Assembly: GCA_016928495.1 (NCBI GenBank) | Contig: JAFGKQ010000228.1 | Coordinates: 1-6,807 of the forward strand | Direction: 5' to 3' | Origin: Candidatus Fermentibacterales bacterium | GTDB lineage: Bacteria > Fermentibacterota > Fermentibacteria > Fermentibacterales > JAFGKQ01 | DNA length: 6,807 nt | The notes under the pieces: model-generated | What the model saw: only the letters and a program-made list of their open reading frames with translations | The model's database searches: none | Told to the model about the DNA's origin: nothing | Made by a program: the position numbers and the translations under genes | Shown: positions 1-5,411 of the stretch, piece by piece | Position numbering within the stretch: position 1 is the stretch's first letter | Layout: the number at the start of each line of letters is the position of its first letter

Positions 1-666
1 CACGAATAGGGTCGGGACTCGCGCGTTGAGAGCCAACAGGTTGAGCGCGAGCAGGGCTATGGTGATGTAGGCGGCGCCCATTCCCGGACGGAAGTCGGGA
101 AGCGCTCTGATAGCCCGTCCTGCTTTCCTGGCCGCGGCTATCTCCATCACGATGCAGGCCGCGATTGCGCCCAGAACGGTCTGTAGCGCCCCCATGCCCG
201 GGGAGAGATAGACCATCAGGTCGAGCGCAGCCCGCGCTTCCCGCAGCGGTATGCCCGCAGAGGAATAGAAGGGCAGGAGGAACTCCAGGTCGGTGATCCT
301 CAGGGCCATCAGGCCCTCTCCCCAGAGGGACGCCAGGCAGGCAGCCAGCACTCCGGCTGCCGCCCCGATGGCGCAGCCCTCGATCGTGAAGCCCCTGCGG
401 CGGTAATGCACTCCCGAGGTCGCTCCGACTGCAGACGCGACGAATACCGCTCCCGGCCCCGACAGCAGGTAGACTGCCGCCACGACCAGAAGCACACCGG
501 CCATCGCGGTACCGGTTCTCTGGGCAAAGCTGGCCCCCAGCAGGGCCGCGCCCAGGAACTGGGGTCCCAACAGCAGCAGGAAGAGACCCCACATGAGCAG
601 AACCGGCAGGCCGGGCCGGTGTCTGCTCGATGCAGAGGGCTCGCCGCGCGCGGGGAGGGCGCTCAC
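1..666 (-). CDS. DUF2232/YybS-like multi-span membrane protein (3' end cut by window edge)
   Basis: A minus-strand frame stays open for 222 codons from a GTG at 666 to the window edge, so the C-terminus is missing. The GTG shares its first G with the TAG stop of rpsR (TAGTG), and GAGGGAG lies about 11 nt upstream inside rpsR, which indicates translational coupling. An internal ATG (residue 25) is less likely because it lies inside the first hydrophobic segment. The protein begins MSALPARGEP and has about five hydrophobic segments, near residues 20-45, 52-80, 90-112, 153-176 and 196-217, separated by short polar loops such as HYRRRGF. No catalytic motif is visible. A polytopic DUF2232 (YybS-like) protein between rpsR and rplI is a known arrangement in several bacterial groups, and position plus topology are the basis of this call. 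Its function is unknown; a substrate-binding S component of an ECF-type transporter would look similar. Confidence 0.72.
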   Translation of the reverse strand, partial: MSALPARGEPSASSRHRPGLPVLLMWGLFLLLLGPQFLGAALLGASFAQRTGTAMAGVLLVVAAVYLLSGPGAVFVASAVGATSGVHYRRRGFTIEGCAIGAAAGVLAACLASLWGEGLMALRITDLEFLLPFYSSAGIPLREARAALDLMVYLSPGMGALQTVLGAIAACIVMEIAAARKAGRAIRALPDFRPGMGAAYITIALLALNLLALNARVPTLFV

Positions 667-917
667 TATCTGTAATGCTCCCTCACGTAGGGCAGTATGG
701 CCAGGAACCTGGCAACCTTGATGGCAGCGGCTACGCGCCTCTGGTGCCTGGCGCAGTTCCCGGAGACCCTGCGCGGGACGATCTTGCCCCTGTCCGAGAC
801 GAACCTGGAGAGCAGCCTGTCGTTCTTGTAGTCTATCCTGAGATCAGTGGTAGCGCAGAACCGGCACTTCTTCTTCTTGGGCACCTTGGCGCCACCGCGC
901 TTCTTCTTCCTTGCCAA
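666..917 (-). CDS. rpsR: 30S ribosomal protein S18, zinc-binding (C+) type
   Basis: Encodes S18, which pairs with S6 and binds the 16S rRNA central domain in the small-subunit platform. The 83-residue product starts [13 protein letters not shown] and carries typical S18 blocks: the DYKN/LL segment (residues 29-36), [10 protein letters not shown] (41-50), [15 protein letters not shown] (56-70) and LAILPYV (72-78). Four possible zinc ligands are present as Cys18-x2-Cys21 and Cys55-x2-His58, the Cys-containing form of S18 known from family comparisons. The start is a TTG at 917, chosen because GGAGGT lies 6 nt upstream and because the protein then begins exactly where the S18 family does. The same frame is open further upstream to 1151, but that part overlaps the preceding gene and has no S18 similarity. 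It follows ssb2 by 56 bp and overlaps the next gene by 1 nt. Confidence 0.96.
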   Translation of the reverse strand: MARKKKRGGAKVPKKKKCRFCATTDLRIDYKNDRLLSRFVSDRGKIVPRRVSGNCARHQRRVAAAIKVARFLAILPYVREHYR

Positions 918-923
918 AGCTCG

Positions 924-929
924 ACCTCC
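924..929 (-). promoter_or_regulatory. Shine-Dalgarno of rpsR
   Basis: A perfect GGAGGT on the minus strand ends 6 nt before the TTG at 917. It is the main reason for setting the S18 start at a TTG codon rather than at upstream in-frame codons. Confidence 0.85.
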
Positions 930-936
930 ACGTGAT

Positions 937-959
937 GAGGGGCCGTCCGCGCGCCCCTC
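937..959 (-). other. GC-rich hairpin just upstream of the rpsR ribosome binding site
   Basis: In the 56-bp ssb2-rpsR gap, the arms GAGGGGC and GCCCCTC are perfectly complementary (7 bp, nearly all G:C) around a 9-nt loop. The stem ends 7 nt before the Shine-Dalgarno of rpsR. No T-run follows it in the transcription direction, so it does not look like an intrinsic terminator. It could influence rpsR translation or act as an mRNA processing site; that role is inference from position only. Confidence 0.45.
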
Positions 960-973
960 CTGCCGCCGATCCG

Positions 974-1351
974 CTACGGCCTCGAGGTGTCGGGGTCCTG
1001 AAGGACCTGGACCGACCTGGCCGTCACTTCCATTCTGTGATGCGTTGCCTTGCTCCTGTCCTCGTAATCCAGCGACGACAGGTAACCCTCCACGAGCACC
1101 TCGCTCCCGACCCGGACCTTGTCGTCCAGGGCCTGGGCAGATCTGCCCCATGAGATCACACGAAGGGTGTTGGATGCGACGCGGGTCTCTCTGTCGTCCG
1201 CTTCCCGGCCCCGGTCCATGGTGTTCTCCACGAAGAAGACGAGCGTGAAGTACCCGCCCGACGTCATGCGGAGCCCCTCCCGTCTGATCACCCTGCCGGT
1301 GAAGACGCAGTAGTTGACCTCCGGGCGGTCCAGGCTGCCAGTATCAGTCAT
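974..1351 (-). CDS. Second, short SSB-like OB-fold protein (PriB-position paralogue)
   Basis: A 125-residue single-OB-fold protein of the SSB/PriB type, expected to bind single-stranded DNA or RNA. It aligns by eye along its length with the SSB encoded directly upstream: VFTGRV (16-21) with [20 protein letters not shown] (65-75) with [21 protein letters not shown] (82-91) with GSPVLVEGEL, and [13 protein letters not shown] (106-118) with RIEILARRVQFLQ. It ends shortly after the OB domain (DPDTSRP) and lacks the disordered linker and acidic DDIPF-type tip through which SSB recruits partners. It starts at ATG 1351, 11 bp after the ssb stop, with AGGGAG only 3 nt upstream. In enterobacteria priB, itself an SSB relative, sits between rpsF and rpsR. 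A role in replication restart is possible, but true orthology is unproven; it could also dimerise with SSB. Confidence 0.88.
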   Translation of the reverse strand: MTDTGSLDRPEVNYCVFTGRVIRREGLRMTSGGYFTLVFFVENTMDRGREADDRETRVASNTLRVISWGRSAQALDDKVRVGSEVLVEGYLSSLDYEDRSKATHHRMEVTARSVQVLQDPDTSRP

Positions 1352-1362
1352 CGTCTCCCTGC

Positions 1363-1827
1363 TCAGAACGGTATGTCATCGTAGTCGTCCTCCGGAGCCT
1401 CGGAAGGCACGGACCGCTCTTCCTGCTCGCGTCTGACGGCCCTGGCGGGAGCGGGGCCCTGGTCGGGAGACTCAGAAGCCGCTCTCTCCTTCTGAAGAAA
1501 CTGGACCCGCCTCGCGAGTATCTCGATCCGGCTGCGCTGGCTGCCGTCCTGAGCCTGCCAGGAGTTGGTCTGCAGCTCTCCCTCGACCAGCACCGGGCTT
1601 CCCTTCCGGAGAAACTCACCGATCAGCTCCGCCGTGCGCCTCCAGGCCACCACATCGATGAAGCAGGTCTTCTCCTTCCATTCCCCGTCACGCCCCCTGT
1701 AGGACTGCGTGCTGGCTATCCTGAAGTTGGCTACGTTGATCCCGCTCTCCAGGAGGCGCGCCTCGGGATCATCGACGAGGTTCCCCGTGATCAGCACCTT
1801 GTTGAGGCTCGGCATCCTCATGGACAT
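1363..1827 (-). CDS. ssb: Single-stranded DNA-binding protein SSB
   Basis: Canonical bacterial SSB, which coats single-stranded DNA in replication, repair and recombination and recruits partners through its C-terminal tip. The OB domain covers about residues 9-112 and includes LNKVLITGNL, the DPEAR turn, VANFRIAS, and CFIDVVAW followed by GEFLRKGSPVLVEGEL. A Gln/Pro/Glu-rich linker follows, and the protein ends in EDDYDDIPF, the classic acidic tip with terminal Pro-Phe. The start is ambiguous: ATG codons lie at 1830, 1827, 1821 and 1815, giving MMSMRMPSLNK. GGGAG is 2 nt before the first and 5 nt before the second, so 1827 (154 residues) is used here. It lies 36-39 bp downstream of rpsF and 11 bp upstream of ssb2, consistent with one operon. 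Confidence 0.96.
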   Translation of the reverse strand: MSMRMPSLNKVLITGNLVDDPEARLLESGINVANFRIASTQSYRGRDGEWKEKTCFIDVVAWRRTAELIGEFLRKGSPVLVEGELQTNSWQAQDGSQRSRIEILARRVQFLQKERAASESPDQGPAPARAVRREQEERSVPSEAPEDDYDDIPF

Positions 1828-1866
1828 CATGTCTCCCGCCCTTCCATGCCCGACCGGGCGGGGTCA

Positions 1867-2349
1867 TCAGGCATCTTCGGAGTCATTCCCGGCATCCTCT
1901 TCCCCGCTGTCGTCCCCGGAGTCCTCGGATTCGGCAGGCTCTTCCTCGTCCTCATCTTCGGGCTCGCCCTCAGCCGCCCGGACCCTCGAGGCCGGAGCTT
2001 CCTCGTCCAGATCGGCGGCCACGGCCTCCTCTCTGGGCTGAAGCTCGTACTCGACGGGCGACTTGCCGCCGACCCGCAGTGACAGGAAGCGGATGCAGGA
2101 CTCATCCAGCCTGAGGAAGCGGTCTATGGCCTGAGAGACCTGCTCGCCGCCCTGCCACCTGAGAAAGACGTAGAGACCTTCCTGGTGGCCCGAGATGGGG
2201 TACGCGAGCTGCCTCCTTCCCCACTTCCTCGTGCTCGAGATGGTGCCGCCGTTCGCGGTGACCACCTCCGAGAGCTTCTCCACTCCTGTGTCCAGCTCCG
2301 GGTCGGAGAGGCTGGGTGCGTAGATCAATGCTGTTTCATAGGTTCTCAA
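1867..2349 (-). CDS. rpsF: 30S ribosomal protein S6 with long acidic C-terminal tail
   Basis: Encodes S6, partner of S18 in the small-subunit platform. Residues 1-100 are the ferredoxin-like S6 domain: RTYETALIYAPSL (2-14), GRRQLAYPISG (44-54), EGLYVFLRW (57-65), IDRFLRLDESCIRFLSLRV (75-93). The protein has 160 residues. The extra part, about residues 104-160, is low-complexity with 26 Asp/Glu in 57 positions and no basic residue after Arg124, ending GNDSEDA. The start is a TTG at 2349, supported by AAGGAGG 7 nt upstream and by the family N-terminus (M-R-x-Y-E). The frame is open further upstream to 2487, but that part is not S6-like. It is the first gene of the ribosomal operon and is followed by ssb after a 36-39-bp gap. 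Confidence 0.95.
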   Translation of the reverse strand: MRTYETALIYAPSLSDPELDTGVEKLSEVVTANGGTISSTRKWGRRQLAYPISGHQEGLYVFLRWQGGEQVSQAIDRFLRLDESCIRFLSLRVGGKSPVEYELQPREEAVAADLDEEAPASRVRAAEGEPEDEDEEEPAESEDSGDDSGEEDAGNDSEDA

Positions 2350-2356
2350 GCTGCAT

Positions 2357-2363
2357 CCTCCTT
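2357..2363 (-). promoter_or_regulatory. Shine-Dalgarno of rpsF
   Basis: AAGGAGG on the minus strand ends 7 nt before the TTG at 2349 and decides that start. An ATG directly abuts this motif (2356-2354) in another frame and opens only a six-codon frame (MQLENL), so it is unlikely to be the functional start. Confidence 0.85.
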
Positions 2364-2394
2364 GCTGGCTCTCTGGAGCACAAGGCATCGCCGG

Positions 2395-2435
2395 CCGGAA
2401 GAGGCAGCACAGCAGTGGCAGGTAGTCGCTTCCGG
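2395..2435 (-). other. Leader stem-loop upstream of rpsF, possible autoregulatory element
   Basis: On the rpsF transcript strand, CCGGAAG and CTTCCGG form a perfect 7-bp stem enclosing 27 nt. A smaller CAC-TGCT-GTG hairpin may form inside, leaving asymmetric internal loops. The element ends 31 nt before the rpsF Shine-Dalgarno. In several bacteria the S6:S18 complex binds a structured motif in the rpsF leader, and an element at this position is compatible with that. I cannot confirm the specific motif by eye. A T-run does not follow, so it is not a standard terminator. Confidence 0.4.
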
Positions 2436-2438
2436 ACA

Positions 2439-2459
2439 GGTGACGCCTGGTCACCAGGC
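2439..2459 (-). repeat. Two overlapping inverted repeats in the rpsF leader
   Basis: Two perfect dyads share bases. GGTGAC-N5-GTCACC covers 2439-2455, with 6-bp arms. GCCTGGT-N1-ACCAGGC covers 2445-2459, with 7-bp arms, forming six pairs with a 3-nt loop if folded. As RNA they exclude each other, so they could act as an alternative-structure switch. As DNA, either could be an operator for a dimeric regulator. They lie about 35-55 nt downstream of the start predicted from the promoter candidate at 2499-2528. The repeats are seen directly; function is inference. Confidence 0.5.
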
Positions 2460-2498
2460 TGCAACGCGAAATCTCGTGCCGCAGCAAACGACGCGCGT

Positions 2499-2528
2499 AT
2501 TAATCCTTACAACGGCGGCTGGGGTCAA
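2499..2528 (-). promoter_or_regulatory. Candidate sigma70-type promoter of the rpsF operon
   Basis: On the minus strand TTGACC (2528-2523; five of six matches to TTGACA) is followed after 18 bp by ATTAAT (2504-2499; four of six matches to TATAAT). It overlaps the last codons of the phosphatase gene and would give a leader of about 140 nt carrying the inverted repeats described here. This AT-rich patch stands out in a GC-rich region, but the match is only moderate and the lineage's promoter consensus is unknown. Confidence 0.35.
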
Positions 2529-3330
2529 GCCCCGATGACTCAGTTGCCTTCGATGTTCCCTCGAGCATCGCCCCGGCTATTCCGGGGCAGGAAGCGACGA
2601 CGCTGCCGCAGTCGACGGACCACGGTCCTGCGGGGAAGCTCGACACTACGCCCCCTGCCTCGGTGACCGCCAGCACACCGGCGGCCATGTCCCAGGGGCG
2701 CAGATGCTGCTCGAAGAAGCCATCGAGCCTTCCACTTGCAACGTACGCCAGGTCCAGCGCCGCCGAGCCACCCCTTCTGATCCCCTGGGCCCTGTGAAGA
2801 AAGAAGACGAGCGGCTCGAGGGAGAACCCCAGACTCTCGACGGTCCGGTGGTAGGGGAACCCCGTGGCGATGAGGGAATCGCTCAGGACGGAAGCCCCGG
2901 AGGCCTTCACCGGATGCCCGTTCAGCATGGTGCCCGACCCTCTGCCCGCCAGGAAGGTCTCCCGCCTGGTCGGATCGTGGATGCAGCCGAGCTCGACGAC
3001 ACCGTTTCGTATCAGGGCGATCGAGATCGAGAAGACCGGGTAGCCGTGGGCGTAGTTGTTGGTCCCGTCCAGGGGATCCACCAGCCAGTAGGTACCGGAG
3101 GGAAGAGATCCCCCGAAATCCTCTTCCCCGGCGAAGCCGGCTCCCGGCAAGGCCTCCTGCAACCGGCTGCGAAGCAGCTCCTCTGAGCGCAGGTCGGCGT
3201 CCGTGACCAGCTCCCTGTAGGCCTTCGGCAGGGGCCGGCTCTTGCCCAGGGACCTGATCAGGACCGCTGCCGCTTCCGCTGCCGCCGACTGCATCAGCTC
3301 CAGCAGATCGCGAGATGATGACCGGCTCAC
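2500..3330 (-). CDS. Inositol monophosphatase family phosphatase
   Basis: A 276-residue Mg2+-dependent phosphatase of the inositol monophosphatase (SuhB/IMPase) superfamily, normal in length. All main family signatures are present: VTDAD (42-46), GEED with the metal-binding Glu (68-71), the WLVDPLDGT motif (82-90) with metal-ligand Asp85 and Asp88, and RPWDMAAG (211-218) with the last metal-ligand Asp214. GYPVFSISIAL (97-107), GGSAALDLAYVASGRLDGFFE (188-208) and EAGG (224-227) also fit the family. The start is placed at GTG 3330 (MSRSSSRDLLELMQ) because GGAG is 4 nt upstream and the family begins near here; ATG 3294 (MQSAAAE) is an alternative. The substrate cannot be read from sequence: inositol-1-phosphate, histidinol phosphate, PAP or fructose-1,6-bisphosphate are all used by family members. 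It is transcribed divergently from the channel gene and ends 150 bp before rpsF. Confidence 0.94.
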   Translation of the reverse strand: MSRSSSRDLLELMQSAAAEAAAVLIRSLGKSRPLPKAYRELVTDADLRSEELLRSRLQEALPGAGFAGEEDFGGSLPSGTYWLVDPLDGTNNYAHGYPVFSISIALIRNGVVELGCIHDPTRRETFLAGRGSGTMLNGHPVKASGASVLSDSLIATGFPYHRTVESLGFSLEPLVFFLHRAQGIRRGGSAALDLAYVASGRLDGFFEQHLRPWDMAAGVLAVTEAGGVVSSFPAGPWSVDCGSVVASCPGIAGAMLEGTSKATESSGLDPSRRCKD

Positions 3331-3373
3331 CCTTCTCCATCCTGTTGCAGGCAGGGGGCGCCCAGGATCAAGG

Positions 3374-3401
3374 AAGATGAACACACGGGCCTCCTTGTCA
3401 A
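3374..3401 (-). promoter_or_regulatory. Candidate promoter for the phosphatase gene
   Basis: A perfect TTGACA (3401-3396 on the minus strand) is followed after 16 bp by CATCTT (3379-3374), which keeps A2, T3 and T6 of TATAAT. It would give a leader of roughly 37 nt before GTG 3330. The -10 match is weak, so only the -35 element is persuasive. Confidence 0.35.
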
Positions 3402-3431
3402 CCGGTCGCCGGACGGCAATCGTCCTTCGAG

Positions 3432-3460
3432 TTGACACAGTCTCGCGGTGAGGCGCAAAC
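3432..3460 (+). promoter_or_regulatory. Candidate promoter for the channel operon
   Basis: A perfect TTGACA at 3432-3437 is followed 17 bp later by GCAAAC (3455-3460), a poor -10. It would initiate about 16 nt before the ATG at 3483. With the TTGACA on the opposite strand 30 bp away, it makes a divergent promoter region, but the weak -10 leaves this uncertain. Confidence 0.3.
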
Positions 3461-3482
3461 CCAGGAACGGGGAGAAGAGGAG

Positions 3483-5399
3483 ATGACCAACCGCTATCCC
3501 CTCAGGCAGAGAGCTCAGTACAGGCTGGACAATCTGATCACCAGGAGCCCCTTCTCGCAGATACTCGCTCTTGCGATGCTGTCGGCTCTGATCGTGATCG
3601 TGGGCACCCTTGTCATCGCGCTCGCCCCCGGCGAGCGAATGGGGCTCGAACCCGGGCAGGACAACCTGTTCTACCGCTTGTGGTGGTGCTTCACGAGGCT
3701 CATGGACCCCGGCACCTTCGTCGAGGACACAGGGTCGGCCCTCATAGGGCTGACCGGCATCCTGGTGACCATGGGCGGCATCCTCGTCTTCTCGCTGCTC
3801 ATAGGAATTCTGTCCTCGAAGATCGGAGAGAAGCTGGACGAGCTGAAGCAGGGGAAATCTCCCGTCATCGAGGAGGGACATACCATCATCCTGGGCTCGG
3901 GAGAGAAGCTCCCTTCCGTCGTCAGGGAGCTGGTGGAGGCGAACGCCAACCAGCCCCGGGCCGTAGTGGCGATACTCTCCGACGTCGAGAAGGACAGCAT
4001 GGAAACGGGACTGCAGGACAGGATCGCCGACTTCGGCACGACCTTCGTGGTGTGCCGGACGGGCGTCGCGACGGACATCGACGAGCTGCGCAAGGTGAAC
4101 ATCGCAGACGCCAGCAGCCTGATCATCCTCGCCTCCGACGACCAGGACTCGGACGTGAACACCATCAAGACCCTGCTTGCCGTGGGCAATCTCGGAGCCG
4201 GCAGGAAGGCACCTCTGCGGGTGGTCTGCGAGATCAACGATACGAGGTTCGGCCCGATCGCCGAGGCTGCTTATCCCGGCTTGAAGTGGATACCGGCCCG
4301 GGAGATAGTGGTAAGGCTGATGGTCCAGATCGCAAGGCAGAACGGCCTTTCCGCCGTCTATTCCGAGATGCTGAGCTTCTCGGGCAACGAGATCTACATC
4401 ATCGAGTCGAGCGAAGCGACGGGGATGAGCTTCGGTGAGATCGTCCACCGGGTCGTAGGCGGAATCGCCATCGGGATCGCCGGAGCCTCGGGAATCGAGC
4501 TCAACCCTGCTGCCGGCCGCCTCCTGCAGGCGGGCGACAGACTGGTGGTTCTTACGGAGGACGACGACACCTGTCGCGTCGACCCGGGCCTGGAGGTCCG
4601 GTTGCCGGAAGGCCTGCGGCAGAGGAAGGAGGAGAGAAGGGAGCCCGAGAGGACGCTGGTTCTCGGCATCAACAGGGATGTGCCCTTCATGCTGCGCCAG
4701 CTCGACTGCTACGTCAGCCCGGGCAGTACTGCCACTGTCGCCGCGCATCTGCCAGCCGGGGAGGCGGCAGCCCTTCTGCCGGAACCCAGGGAGCTGGAGA
4801 ACCTCGCGCTGGAGTACAGGCAGGCCAACAGGACGTCGGTGACGGAGTTGGAGGCCCTGGAGCCTCTCGGTTACGACAACATCGTGGTTCTCTCGAGGCA
4901 GGGATCGGACCTGTCCAGTGAGGCGGCGGACGCTGAATGCATCGTCTGCCTTCTGATCCTGCGGCAGCTTCGGGAGAAAGAGCCCGGACGGGCCAACTGG
5001 TCGTCCATAGTGAGCGAGATCAGGGATCCGCGCAACAAGAAGCTCGCGACCGTTGCCAGGGCCAACGACTTCATAGTCTCCAACGAGATAGTGAGCATGA
5101 TCCTGGCCCAGATATCCGAGGAGCCGTCGCTGGCGGAAGTGTACGCGGAGCTATTCGATCCGGAGGGATGCGAGATATACCTCAGGAGCGCAACGGTCTA
5201 CGTGGAGCCGGGGAGCGCCACGAGCTTCGCGCGAATCATGCAGATCGCTCTGTCGAGGGGTGAGGTGGCCATAGGCTACAGGCGGGCAGCCTATCAGATG
5301 GACCTCGAGCGCAGCTTCGGGGTAGCGCTGAACCCATCGAGGGACGAGCCGCTGGAGCTCGCGGAGAACGACAGCATCATCGTGATCGCCAGAGAGTAG
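3483..5399 (+). CDS. CASTOR/POLLUX-type ion channel with two RCK-like units
   Basis: A 638-residue membrane channel resembling the bacterial relatives of plant CASTOR/POLLUX cation channels. A first membrane helix spans about 24-48. It is followed by a pore-helix segment (FYRLWWCFTRLM, 63-74), the filter motif DPGTF (75-79) typical of this family in place of the TVGYG of potassium channels, and a second helix at 86-110. The rest is cytoplasmic: a first Rossmann-like RCK unit starts at GHTIILGSGEKL (132-143), with a C-lobe at about 290-360. An Arg/Glu-rich linker (376-390) precedes a second unit from TLVLGINRD (391-399), with a C-lobe at about 550-636. The start is ATG 3483, 8 nt after GGGGAG; an in-frame TTG at 3432 is less likely because it falls inside the candidate -35 box. 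Permeant ion and ligand are unknown; K+ or Ca2+ is possible. It is the first gene of a three-gene plus-strand cluster. Confidence 0.9.
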   Translation: MTNRYPLRQRAQYRLDNLITRSPFSQILALAMLSALIVIVGTLVIALAPGERMGLEPGQDNLFYRLWWCFTRLMDPGTFVEDTGSALIGLTGILVTMGGILVFSLLIGILSSKIGEKLDELKQGKSPVIEEGHTIILGSGEKLPSVVRELVEANANQPRAVVAILSDVEKDSMETGLQDRIADFGTTFVVCRTGVATDIDELRKVNIADASSLIILASDDQDSDVNTIKTLLAVGNLGAGRKAPLRVVCEINDTRFGPIAEAAYPGLKWIPAREIVVRLMVQIARQNGLSAVYSEMLSFSGNEIYIIESSEATGMSFGEIVHRVVGGIAIGIAGASGIELNPAAGRLLQAGDRLVVLTEDDDTCRVDPGLEVRLPEGLRQRKEERREPERTLVLGINRDVPFMLRQLDCYVSPGSTATVAAHLPAGEAAALLPEPRELENLALEYRQANRTSVTELEALEPLGYDNIVVLSRQGSDLSSEAADAECIVCLLILRQLREKEPGRANWSSIVSEIRDPRNKKLATVARANDFIVSNEIVSMILAQISEEPSLAEVYAELFDPEGCEIYLRSATVYVEPGSATSFARIMQIALSRGEVAIGYRRAAYQMDLERSFGVALNPSRDEPLELAENDSIIVIARE

Positions 5400-5404
5400 G
5401 AGGT
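5398..5404 (+). promoter_or_regulatory. Shine-Dalgarno of the two-helix membrane protein gene
   Basis: AGGAGGT overlaps the TAG stop of the channel gene and ends 7 nt before the TTG at 5412. It is the strongest ribosome-binding signal on the plus strand and supports both the TTG start and translational coupling to the channel. Confidence 0.8.
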
Positions 5405-5411
5405 CGGAGGC

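Noticed and set aside
918-1151. N-terminal extension of S18 in the same frame from an ATG at 1151
   Set aside because: The extension overlaps ssb2 in another frame and is compositionally random, while the family N-terminus and a perfect Shine-Dalgarno both point to the TTG at 917.
1848-1859. Short inverted repeat GCCCG-N2-CGGGC between rpsF and ssb
   Set aside because: Only 5-bp arms with a 2-nt loop and no T-run; such repeats are expected by chance in GC-rich DNA.
2339-2356. Six-codon frame MQLENL overlapping the rpsF start
   Set aside because: Its ATG directly abuts the Shine-Dalgarno with no spacer, so efficient initiation is unlikely; there is no other support for a leader peptide.
2445-2459. 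The GCCTGGT/ACCAGGC palindrome as an intrinsic terminator of the phosphatase gene
   Set aside because: No T-run follows it on the minus strand, and it would fall downstream of the candidate rpsF promoter.
2350-2487. N-terminal extension of S6 in the same frame from 2487
   Set aside because: S6 proteins start just before R-x-Y-E; AAGGAGG supports the TTG at 2349, and the upstream part is leader sequence with inverted repeats.
2540-3340. A second minus-strand frame of 266 codons within the phosphatase gene, starting with ATG
   Set aside because: It is shifted relative to the frame carrying all the phosphatase motifs, and its Gly/Arg-rich product looks like a frame shadow.
3327-4748. Long minus-strand open frame of about 470 codons opposite the channel gene
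   Set aside because: It is antisense to a gene with clear family motifs, its predicted protein is rich in His/Asp/Arg/Gly without any domain, and GC-rich DNA readily leaves such frames open.
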